Shown here in pieces: positions 15,471 to 23,685 of a stretch of DNA of 64,000 bases (position 1 is the stretch's first letter; each line of letters begins with the position of its first letter). Origin of the DNA: Planctomycetota bacterium (lineage in GTDB: Bacteria; Planctomycetota; Phycisphaerae; UBA1845; Fen-1342); contig JAHJAR010000277.1 of NCBI GenBank assembly GCA_018814045.1, positions 62,001 to 126,000 of the forward strand, in the 5' to 3' direction. The position numbers and the translations under genes were made by a program. The notes under the pieces are model-generated. The model searched no databases. It was given only the letters and a program-made list of their open reading frames with translations, and was not told where the DNA came from.

Positions 15471-17213
15471 ATGTGTGCCAGCCTGCTCGCGTCTTTGAGC
15501 CTTGTATGTGCGACGGTCGCCAACGCGGCGCCGCAAGCCGAATTGAACGACGCCCGCCTGGAGTGGTGGCGGGCGGCGCGTTTCGGGATGTTCATTCACT
15601 GGGGGCCGGTCAGCCTGCGCGGCACCGAGATCGGCTGGTCGCGCGGGGCGCAGGTTCCGACCGACGAGTATGACCGGCTGTACGAGCGCTTCGATCCTAA
15701 ACGCTTCGATGCGGACGAGTGGGCCAAGACCGCCCAGGCGGCCGGCATGCGCTACATCGTGCTCACCGCCAAGCACCATGACGGGTTCTGTCTGTGGGAT
15801 ACCCGTTTCACCGACTACGACATCATGGCGTCGCTCTGCAAACGCGACATCGTCGCCGAATTGTCAGCCGCGTGCCGCCGACACGGCTTGAAGTTCTGCG
15901 TGTACTACTCGATCTGCGACTGGCACCACCCGGACTACCCGACCGATAGTCCGGGCGGCCGCGGCAAGAAAGCCGAGCCGAACATGCCGCGCTACGTCGA
16001 GTACCTGCGGAACCAGCTCAAGGAGCTGCTGACGCGGTACGGGCCACTCGGGCTGGTGTGGTTCGATGGCCAGTGGGAGCAGCCCTGGACCGCCGCCTAC
16101 GGGACCGACCTCTACCGCTATTTGCGGGAGCTGCAACCCGACCTGATCATCAACAACCGCGTCAGCAAGGGATCTGACGGGCAGTCCGGGACAAGCCGGC
16201 AGGACGCGCGCAATCCCGGCGACTACGACACGCCCGAGCAGCGCATCGGGGCCTTCAACCGCGAGCGCCCCTGGGAAACCTGCCTGACCCTCTGCCAGCA
16301 GTGGGCCTGGAAGCCCGAAGATCAGATGAAGTCGCTGCCGCAGTGTCTGCAAACGCTAGTACGCGTGGTCGGCGGCGACGGCAACCTGCTCCTGAACGTC
16401 GGCCCCATGCCGGATGGCCGCATCGAGCCGCGCCAGGTGCAACGTCTGGCAGAGATGGGCGTTTGGCTGAGCAAGTACGGCGAGAGCGTGTACGGCACGC
16501 GCGGCGGACCGCTCATGCCCAACCCCCACGCGGTCAGCACGCATAAGGGCACGCGCATCTACCTGCATGTCTTCCGCTGGCCGGATGAGCCGCTGGTGCT
16601 ACCGCCGATCTCGCGCTCAGTTGTCAAGTCTGCCGTGATGACGGGCGGTAGCGTGCAGGTTGAGCAAACGTCGGAGGGAATTCTGGTCAACGTGCCGAAG
16701 GCCGATCGGCAGGAGATTGACACGATCGTTGTGCTCGAGCTGGATGGCCCGGCGGCGACGATCGCCCCGTGTGAATGGTGTGTCCCTTCCAGCTCTCTGG
16801 CGTACAACGCCGCGGCTCGGGCCTCGAACGTGTTTCGGAACATGCCGGATTACGCTGCGGAGAAGGCCGTCGATGACGACGATCAAACGCGCTGGGCCAC
16901 CGATGCCGGCACCAGGCAGGCCTGGCTCGAAGTGGATCTCGGTGAGGCGCGGCGGTTCAGCCAGGTCTTGATTCGCGAGGCGGACGAGTTCGGCCAGCGT
17001 GTGCAGCGCTTCCAACTGGAGATTTGGGAGGCGGAGGCGTGGAAGGTCGTGCTGCGCGGCGACACGCTCGGCGGCGAGTACAAGGGCGACTTTCCGCCGG
17101 TGACGGCCCGCCGTGTGCGGCTGAATATCCTCGAAGCGACGGAAGGCCCGACGATCTGGGAGTTTCAGCTCTTTGAGCGCTCGCCGCAAGGCACAGGCGG
17201 ACAGGAGCGCTGA
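15471..17213 (+). CDS. Secreted alpha-L-fucosidase (GH29) with C-terminal F5/8-type domain
   Basis: A 580-residue enzyme predicted to cleave terminal alpha-L-fucose. The start at 15471 is set by GGAGG six bases upstream; an ATG at 15465 touches that site. A signal peptide ends near 'CATVANAAPQA'. GH29 landmarks are 'WWRAARFGMFIHWGPVSLRG', 'LTAKHHDGFCLWDT', 'FCVYYSICDWHHPDY' and the catalytic nucleophile D199 in 'LVWFDGQW'. 'GNLLLNVGPMPDGRI' closes the barrel. The last ~140 residues ('AVDDDDQTRWATDAG', 'WLEVDLGEARRFSQVLIRE') form a discoidin-like sugar-binding module. The next gene starts 2 bases downstream. Confidence 0.93.
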   Translation: MCASLLASLSLVCATVANAAPQAELNDARLEWWRAARFGMFIHWGPVSLRGTEIGWSRGAQVPTDEYDRLYERFDPKRFDADEWAKTAQAAGMRYIVLTAKHHDGFCLWDTRFTDYDIMASLCKRDIVAELSAACRRHGLKFCVYYSICDWHHPDYPTDSPGGRGKKAEPNMPRYVEYLRNQLKELLTRYGPLGLVWFDGQWEQPWTAAYGTDLYRYLRELQPDLIINNRVSKGSDGQSGTSRQDARNPGDYDTPEQRIGAFNRERPWETCLTLCQQWAWKPEDQMKSLPQCLQTLVRVVGGDGNLLLNVGPMPDGRIEPRQVQRLAEMGVWLSKYGESVYGTRGGPLMPNPHAVSTHKGTRIYLHVFRWPDEPLVLPPISRSVVKSAVMTGGSVQVEQTSEGILVNVPKADRQEIDTIVVLELDGPAATIAPCEWCVPSSSLAYNAAARASNVFRNMPDYAAEKAVDDDDQTRWATDAGTRQAWLEVDLGEARRFSQVLIREADEFGQRVQRFQLEIWEAEAWKVVLRGDTLGGEYKGDFPPVTARRVRLNILEATEGPTIWEFQLFERSPQGTGGQER

Positions 17214-17215
17214 TC

Positions 17216-20200
17216 ATGCCGCGTGGAAAGCGAGGGCGGCTGGCGCGGCCAGCGTTGCGGCTGTTGGTGCTGTTTGTGGGGGCCGCGCCGATTGTTGGGA
17301 CTGCGTCTGCCGCGAGTTCGGTGCGCTACCAGGCAGCGCGCGTGGTGGACGATGCGCCGCCTGGCCAGGCAGCGCTGCCGGCGCCGCCAAGCGGAACTGG
17401 GCCGGTTATGGTCGGTGAGGTGTTGGCCCTGCCGTTGCGGCGCGTGCGCCAGCGACCGAACGTCGTGCTTTTTCTTGTGGATGATCTGGGCTGGCAGGAC
17501 ACTTCCGTACCGTTTCTCGCCGAGCGCACGCCGCTGAACAAACGCTACCGCACGCCCAGCCTTGAGCGGTTGGCGGCCCGCGGCGTGTGGTTCACGAATG
17601 CGTATGCCGCGGCCCCGGTGTGCACGCCGACGCGGACCAGCATCATGACCGGCCAGAGTCCGGGGCGAACGCACATTACCTACTGGACGTTGCACAAGGA
17701 CACCGACACTTCCAAGCGCCACCCGCTGCTGGCCCCGCCGGTGTGGAACATGAACGGCTTGCAGGCCGACGACGTGACTTTGCCGCGGCTACTCCAGGCG
17801 GCCGGCTATAGGACGATCCACGTGGGCAAGGCGCACTTCGGCGCGCACGATACGAGCGGGGCTGATCCGCGGAACCTGGGTTTCGACGTGAGCATAGCCG
17901 GCCATGGATCCGGCGCACCGGCGAGCTATTACGGCATACACAACTTCTCGGGCGCGGGCCGGAAGGGGAAGTCCGACGGGAAGGAAACCGTGTGGGATGT
18001 TCCCGGCCTGGAGCAGTACCACGGGCAGGACATTTACTTGACCGAAGCGCTCGCGATCGAGGCTGACAAGGCCGTCCGAGCGGCGGTCGCCACGGGTAAG
18101 CCGTTCTTCCTGAACATGGCGCCCTACGCCGTCCATGCTCCGATCATGGCCAACGAGCGCTATTTGGATCACTACCAGGACCTGGATGCGACCGAAGCGG
18201 CGTACGCCACGATGATCGAGACCGTGGATGCCGCCCTGGGTTCGCTCGTGCAGACACTCGACGAACTGGGCGTAGCCGACAACACGGTGGTCATCTTCTC
18301 ATCAGACAATGGTGGGCTGTCAGCCCACGCGCGCGGCAAGGCTCCGGACGGGCACACCCAACACACCCACAACGCTCCGCTGCGCAGCGGCAAGGGCTCG
18401 GCCTACGAAGGTGGCACGCGCGTACCGACTGTCATTGCCTGGCCGGGCGTGAGCAGGGGAGGCAGTGTTTGCCACACGCCGATTGTCAGCCACGACTTCT
18501 TCGCGACCATTCTGAGCGTTGCGGGAGTGGGTATCCCGGACGAGTATGCCCCACAGGTGGACGGGCGCGATTTGACGCCGCTCGTGCTGGGCAAACCGGG
18601 ATTCGACGCGGCGCGCAGTCTGTGCTGGAACCAACCGCATCAGTGGGGCGCGCCCGGCCCGGGGATCGAGCCCTTTACGTCGATTCGCACCGGTGACTGG
18701 AAGCTGGTCTACTTCCACGCCGGTCGCCGTTTCGAGCTGTACAACCTGGTGGAGGACATCGGGGAAATGAGCGATATGGCTGAGCAGAGACCCGAGAAGG
18801 TGCGCGAGTTGTCGGAGGGGCTCGACGCCTGGATCGAAAGCAGCCAAGCCCAGCTCTCCGCGGACAAACGGGCTGACAAGGTAATCGAATTGCCAGGGGC
18901 GGCCTTCGCTGACCAGACCGGCGGCGAGCGCGAACTGCTGCTGCGCGCCACGGCTTGCACACCTCATCCGCGGCAGGTCGCCTGGCAGCGGCTGGAGTTT
19001 TCGGCGTTCGCCCATTTCGGCGTGAACACGTTCACCGATCGTGAATGGGGCGACGGTCAGGAAGATCCCGCCATCTTCAGTCCGACCGAATTCGACGCCG
19101 ATCAGTGGGTACAAGCCTTCAAGGCCGCCGGCATCAAGCAACTCGTGCTGACCGCCAAACACCACGATGGGTTCTGCCTCTGGCCCAGTGCGTACACGGA
19201 GCACTCGGTCAGGAGCAGCCCCTGGCGCGGCGGCAGCGGCGATGTGGTGGGCGAGGTGGCGGCGGCCTGTCGCCGGTACGGCCTCAAGCTAGGGGTCTAT
19301 CTCTCGCCCGCTGACTTGTACCAGATCGAAGCGGAGGGCGGTTACTACGGCAACGGGAGCGCGGCGGTCGAGACTGTCGTGCCAACGCCGGTATCCGGGC
19401 GCCCGCAACCCGAGCGGACGTTCACGTACGTGGTGGACGACTATAATCGGTATTTCCTGAACCAGCTCTACGAGCTGCTGACGAGCTATGGTCCGCTGCA
19501 CGAAGTGTGGTTCGACGGGGCGAACCCCAAACCGGGTACGGGACAGACGTACAACTATCAAGCCTGGTACGACCTCATCCGCCAGCTCGCCCCGGATGCG
19601 GTGATCGCGATCAAGGGTCCAGATGTACGCTGGGTGGGCAATGAGGCGGGGCACGGCCGCACTAGCGAATGGAGCGTCATCCCGCTGGGCAGCCCGCCGG
19701 AAACCGCCACGTGGCCGGATATGACCGCGGCCGACCTGGGCAGCCGCGCGATGCTCCGCGGTGCGCCGCACTTTCACTGGCATCCGGCGGAGACCGACGT
19801 CTCGATCCGCCCGGGCTGGTTTTACCGTGCATCAGAGGATGACCGGGTGAAGTCGCTCGATCACCTGCTGGAGATCTACTACGCGTCGGTCGGGAACAAC
19901 TCCCTGCTGCTGCTGAATGTCCCGCCGGATCGGCGCGGGCTCGTGCACGAGAATGACGTGGCCCGTCTGCACGAGTTTGGCCAGGTGCTGCGCGAGACGT
20001 TCGCCGAGAATCTGGCCGACGGGGCCACAGCGGTTGCTTCAGCGCAGGTCGCGGGACACGCATCGGCGTTGGCCCTGGACACTGACCCGGACACATTCTG
20101 GACCACACCCGACTGGACCGAGGCAGCGGAGCTGGAGATCACGCTGGCCGGTGTGCGGCGTTTCAACCGTGCCGCCCTTCAGGAGCATCTTCAGTCCGGA

Positions 20201-20410
20201 CAGCGGATCGAGGCCCACGCGCTCGACGCCTGGATCGATGGGCAATGGCGCGAGCTGACGCGGGCGACGACCATAGGCTACAAGCGCCTGCTGCGTTTCG
20301 ACGCGGTGGAGACGGACCGCGTGCGCGTGCGGATTCTCGCGGCGCGCGTACGCCCCACGCTGTCAGGTTTTGGCCTGTACTACGAACCGCCGCGCGGAGG
20401 GAGGGAGTAG
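17216..20410 (+). CDS. Sulfatase-alpha-L-fucosidase (GH29) fusion
   Basis: A 1064-residue exported bifunctional protein. Residues 1-33 form a signal peptide. Residues about 80-560 are a type I sulfatase: 'RPNVVLFLVDDLGWQD', the formylglycine motif C136-TPTR, 'TIFSSDNGG'-like 'VVIFSSDNGGLSAH' and 'TGDWKLVYFH'. Residues about 590-900 are a GH29 domain: 'FSAFAHFGVNTFTDREWG', 'LTAKHHDGFCLWPS' and nucleophile D767 in 'EVWFDGANP'. A short discoidin-like tail follows. Joining desulfation and defucosylation in one chain fits sulfated fucans or fucosylated glycans. The sulfatase needs an FGE or anSME maturase encoded elsewhere. It is probably cotranscribed with the preceding GH29 gene. Confidence 0.93.
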   Translation: MPRGKRGRLARPALRLLVLFVGAAPIVGTASAASSVRYQAARVVDDAPPGQAALPAPPSGTGPVMVGEVLALPLRRVRQRPNVVLFLVDDLGWQDTSVPFLAERTPLNKRYRTPSLERLAARGVWFTNAYAAAPVCTPTRTSIMTGQSPGRTHITYWTLHKDTDTSKRHPLLAPPVWNMNGLQADDVTLPRLLQAAGYRTIHVGKAHFGAHDTSGADPRNLGFDVSIAGHGSGAPASYYGIHNFSGAGRKGKSDGKETVWDVPGLEQYHGQDIYLTEALAIEADKAVRAAVATGKPFFLNMAPYAVHAPIMANERYLDHYQDLDATEAAYATMIETVDAALGSLVQTLDELGVADNTVVIFSSDNGGLSAHARGKAPDGHTQHTHNAPLRSGKGSAYEGGTRVPTVIAWPGVSRGGSVCHTPIVSHDFFATILSVAGVGIPDEYAPQVDGRDLTPLVLGKPGFDAARSLCWNQPHQWGAPGPGIEPFTSIRTGDWKLVYFHAGRRFELYNLVEDIGEMSDMAEQRPEKVRELSEGLDAWIESSQAQLSADKRADKVIELPGAAFADQTGGERELLLRATACTPHPRQVAWQRLEFSAFAHFGVNTFTDREWGDGQEDPAIFSPTEFDADQWVQAFKAAGIKQLVLTAKHHDGFCLWPSAYTEHSVRSSPWRGGSGDVVGEVAAACRRYGLKLGVYLSPADLYQIEAEGGYYGNGSAAVETVVPTPVSGRPQPERTFTYVVDDYNRYFLNQLYELLTSYGPLHEVWFDGANPKPGTGQTYNYQAWYDLIRQLAPDAVIAIKGPDVRWVGNEAGHGRTSEWSVIPLGSPPETATWPDMTAADLGSRAMLRGAPHFHWHPAETDVSIRPGWFYRASEDDRVKSLDHLLEIYYASVGNNSLLLLNVPPDRRGLVHENDVARLHEFGQVLRETFAENLADGATAVASAQVAGHASALALDTDPDTFWTTPDWTEAAELEITLAGVRRFNRAALQEHLQSGQRIEAHALDAWIDGQWRELTRATTIGYKRLLRFDAVETDRVRVRILAARVRPTLSGFGLYYEPPRGGRE

Positions 20411-20438
20411 TCCGGCCAACGCGAGACGCTCGGATGGT

Positions 20439-20457
20439 CACGGCTGACACAGCCGTG
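20439..20457. repeat. CACGGCTG-aca-CAGCCGTG palindrome
   Basis: Perfect 8-bp stem with a 3-base loop between the fusion gene and the small ORF. A sister copy with compensating changes (CACGGCCG-tgt-CGGCCGTG) is at 20906-20924 and a half copy lies at 20801-20815. Confidence 0.6.
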
Positions 20458-20480
20458 CCACACCGCCGTAGAATGCAGAC

Positions 20481-20648
20481 ATGAAGTGGTTCGCGCTGTT
20501 CCTCACGTTCGCACTCGGGGCGCTAACAGTACCCCAGATCATGCCGCCCGATGCCGATCTGCCGCCCTGCCACATGATGGTGCTGATCATCATCTCCGGT
20601 GCGTGGACGCTGTACCTGTTCCACCGAGATAGCCGAAAAGGCATGTGA
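20481..20648 (+). CDS. Small two-helix membrane protein
   Basis: A 55-residue frame starting ATG AAG TGG. It has two hydrophobic stretches, 'FALFLTFALGALTVP' and 'MMVLIIISGAWTLYLF', joined by a Pro/Asp loop 'PPDADLPPC' and ending in basic residues 'HRDSRKGM'. The composition and the positive C-terminal end are typical of a real small membrane protein. There is no strong ribosome site and no recognised family, so it may be spurious. Confidence 0.4.
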   Translation: MKWFALFLTFALGALTVPQIMPPDADLPPCHMMVLIIISGAWTLYLFHRDSRKGM

Positions 20649-20952
20649 CCCGCGTCTCGATCATGACGCGCAGGTGCCCCGTCCCGTCTCGTTCGCCTCC
20701 CAGACGGCGAACGGGCCGGGGCACTTACTGGCCTGACGAAGACCATTTGGTGCTCGGGTCGATTCCCCCCCCCTGGAAAGGGTGGGGCACCAAGGTGGAC
20801 CACGGCTGACACAGGAGCTATTGTCAAAAGTCGTTGATGACGTATTATCAGGCGGCGGCTTTCTCGGGGTTTTCTCTATCGACAAAACGTATGCCGGTCG
20901 GGTGGCACGGCCGTGTCGGCCGTGAGATTGCGGGGACTGATCCGAAAGCGGT
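20649..20952. repeat. Intergenic region packed with palindromic repeats
   Basis: Contains a CCCCCCCCCTGGAAAGGGTGGGGCACC element (20764-20792), a half copy of the CACGGCTG palindrome (20801-20815) and a full CACGGCCG-tgt-CGGCCGTG copy (20906-20924). It lies between convergent genes, where hairpins could also help end both transcripts. No gene seen. Confidence 0.55.
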
Positions 20953-23637
20953 TCAGAACTCCACGCGCAGTACGTCCTGCGGTTCACTGCTGGCTGACAG
21001 TCCGCGGATGGTCTTCCAGCGCGTGGTGCCGGGTTCGCCTACTTCAATCGTGTAGCTACCCAGGCGAAACACCGGCGGACGCAAACGCGGGCCGGTGATG
21101 CGCAGCGCGTAGATGACCTCTCTGTTGGTTTCGTCGATCACACGCACGACTGGCTCGACCATCCCCGTGATTTCCAGCTCGGGCAAATACCCGGCCGGCT
21201 TGCGGCCATAGTTATCCAACTGGCTGATCGTGATCGGCCAGCCGCGATACTGTTTCGCATCCGGCGCGGCGGGATCGACCCAGCGCGGCCAACACTCCAC
21301 CACGATCTCGCGGGCGGCGCGGCGGAATCTGACAATGCCATAGCCCGGGGCGCAATCGTATAGCCGGGCCCGCCCGCGGTTTGTCTTGCGCGGGTTGGAG
21401 ACCGCGTGGACATGGATGTAGTTGCCAAAACCGTCCCGGTATTGGCCGGTGTAGCGCGGTGCGCCGCTGGCCTGGTTGCGTCCCGGTTCGACCGGCATCC
21501 AGCGGCGCGGCCAAGTGTTCGCGATCGACGGCACACAAAAGGCGAAGCCGGCATCGTCCCACTCGTCCACGCCATAGTGCACGAAGCTGCCGAGGTGCTG
21601 ATCGCCCGCGATATGCAGGGCAAACCCACGGCGCATCTCGCGCAGCGCGCGATTGCGGCCGGACTGTGGCCAGCCGTTGCTGTCGCCGTCTGCGACGGGC
21701 CGATCGTCGGGCGGATAGTCGCCGGGTGCGAGGGCTCCCAGACTTGGAACGACGGCGTCGCTGCGCGCCTCAGCCGGCAAGGTGGCGACGTTGGCGAAGA
21801 CCGTCTGCGACAGTACGACCTTCATCCAGAGCCCGTTGCCGAAGTCCGCGGCCCATTCGTGCAGAAACTTGAGCTGGCGCTCGCCCAACAGGACCGCGCC
21901 GGGTACATCGGCCTGTGTGGCCGGGTCGAACTCCTGATTCTGGAACCAGCCGTTGACGACCTGCCCCACCGGAACCGCCACGGTGGGCGACGACTTGAAC
22001 TTGCGGTCTTCGATGATGGCAAAGCTCAGGCCGGCGTAGTCGAGGCGCGTGAAGTACACACCGATGCCCTGCTCGATCGGGGCAGGATCGACCGGGTCGG
22101 GCAGGTGACTGGTCTGCGTCCGCTCCACCATGTTGACGAACGCGGCCGGCATGGTGTAGCCGCCGTCGTCCTGCCCTTTTGCGGCGCGGCCGCCAGCCCC
22201 CCAGAGATTCCCGTGATAGACGTCGTGGTCATCGGGGATCATGACACACGGTCGATCGCGGGTCAGCGCGCGGAACGTCCAGCACCAACGGTACCACTTG
22301 TCGAGGTAATCGAGCTGCGCGTCGCGCAGCGGCTCGCGCTGCGCCCGGGTCAGGTCGCTTTCGTAGACCTGGTCGCCCGAGAAGAAGAGCAGGTCGGGAT
22401 TGTGGTGGGTGACCGCCGCGACCAGTTCGTTGTGCGGGAACCAGATATGCTCGTGGTTCCATTGCAGATCACCCGTGAAGTGCTTGTTGCCGGTGAAGGC
22501 TGCGACAACGAACTCGGCGCCGTCGCGCGGCTCACTGCGGATCGTGCCGGTCCAGTAGCACGCGCGTAGTTGTTGTGGGCCGCAGCGCAGAGCGTAGACC
22601 ACGCGAAACGGCTGATCACGACTCGCGTCCCAGCCGTCGACCCGAAACGGAATCGTATAGCTGTCGGCCGCGAGTTGTCCGCGCGCCACCGTTCGCCAAT
22701 CCGCCGCCGCACCCGCCGCGACCTGCAGTTCGGCCGCTTGTGGATCGTCCGGGCTCAGCGGCGGCATCTGGGCGGTGAGCTTGAGGGTGCCCTGACTGAG
22801 TGTGTAGTGCGTGCACAGAATGGGGCCGAAGGCGCGCTCCGGACGCGACTGCAACTTGCTACCGGAGATGTGCCAGTTGCGAAACCAGTGGCCGAACTGT
22901 CCCCCAGTCGGGCCGCCATGCGATACGAGGCCGACGCCGCCGTCGACCAGGCGCGGCGCGACGTTCTCGAGCACGGCCTGGCTGAGGAGTCGCTCGCGCG
23001 TGGGATCAAGGGCCGCGAGCGTGAGTCGGTACGCGTCACCGGCCGGCTCGGCCTCCAGTCGCAGTTCGATCTCGTTCGGCGCTGCGGCAGCGCCGTCCCC
23101 ACCGCGGCGCGACGAGGCCGGAAGCTCGGCCAACTCCCCTTCGTTGAGCTTGCCGGAGATGCTCCACAGGTTGCCGCCCTTGGCGCTGGTCTCGTTGTCC
23201 CGGAACGCGACGCGGCCCGCCTCATCCACCACAGCCAGCAACCCGCCGTCCGGGGCTGGGCGGTGGTGCACGAGTGCTGTCAGGCGATAGTCGATGTGAC
23301 TGCCGCCGGCGCCGAGCAGAAAGCCGGTCCAAGCCTCTGTGTTCTGCCCCCGCTCGGTTTCGATCGCGCCGGTGCGGACGCGCATGGCCAGCGTGCCGGC
23401 GTCACTACTGACCTCCGCGGTAAGCAGATGCACGACGCGTAGCGGTTCGGCGGGGGCGGCGGCGAGGCACTCCAGCCGGCCTGCGCGAATGCGCCAGTCC
23501 TGGAGCCGGTTGGCATAGTACTCCGGCCCGATCCAGGTGCGCTCGATGTCGGGTCGCCATTCCGTGACAAACTCATCGCCGGCCGCGGGCAGCGCGGCGA
23601 CGAGGAGCACAACAGCCGATAGCAGTTGGCGCGGCAC
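20953..23637 (-). CDS. Secreted PhoD-like metallophosphatase
   Basis: An 894-residue exported protein (signal peptide 'LLSAVVLLVAALPAAGDEF'). The N-terminal ~280 residues are a beta-rich, concanavalin/laminin-like region. The central domain belongs to the PhoD-like calcineurin family: 'DLLFFSGDQVYESD' (GDQ), 'CVMIPDDHDVYHGN' (DDHD), 'LSQTVFANVATLP' and 'LHIAGDQHLGSFVHYG'. PhoD enzymes hydrolyse phosphodiesters or phosphomonoesters outside the cell with Ca/Fe. It follows a sulfatase gene with a 48-base gap, suggesting one operon and a role in trimming a charged polymer, but the substrate is unknown. Confidence 0.88.
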   Translation of the reverse strand: MPRQLLSAVVLLVAALPAAGDEFVTEWRPDIERTWIGPEYYANRLQDWRIRAGRLECLAAAPAEPLRVVHLLTAEVSSDAGTLAMRVRTGAIETERGQNTEAWTGFLLGAGGSHIDYRLTALVHHRPAPDGGLLAVVDEAGRVAFRDNETSAKGGNLWSISGKLNEGELAELPASSRRGGDGAAAAPNEIELRLEAEPAGDAYRLTLAALDPTRERLLSQAVLENVAPRLVDGGVGLVSHGGPTGGQFGHWFRNWHISGSKLQSRPERAFGPILCTHYTLSQGTLKLTAQMPPLSPDDPQAAELQVAAGAAADWRTVARGQLAADSYTIPFRVDGWDASRDQPFRVVYALRCGPQQLRACYWTGTIRSEPRDGAEFVVAAFTGNKHFTGDLQWNHEHIWFPHNELVAAVTHHNPDLLFFSGDQVYESDLTRAQREPLRDAQLDYLDKWYRWCWTFRALTRDRPCVMIPDDHDVYHGNLWGAGGRAAKGQDDGGYTMPAAFVNMVERTQTSHLPDPVDPAPIEQGIGVYFTRLDYAGLSFAIIEDRKFKSSPTVAVPVGQVVNGWFQNQEFDPATQADVPGAVLLGERQLKFLHEWAADFGNGLWMKVVLSQTVFANVATLPAEARSDAVVPSLGALAPGDYPPDDRPVADGDSNGWPQSGRNRALREMRRGFALHIAGDQHLGSFVHYGVDEWDDAGFAFCVPSIANTWPRRWMPVEPGRNQASGAPRYTGQYRDGFGNYIHVHAVSNPRKTNRGRARLYDCAPGYGIVRFRRAAREIVVECWPRWVDPAAPDAKQYRGWPITISQLDNYGRKPAGYLPELEITGMVEPVVRVIDETNREVIYALRITGPRLRPPVFRLGSYTIEVGEPGTTRWKTIRGLSASSEPQDVLRVEF

Positions 23638-23685
23638 GTGTAACCTCCCTCAAAACACGGTTTCCCAACACAACGCGAGTTGGGC

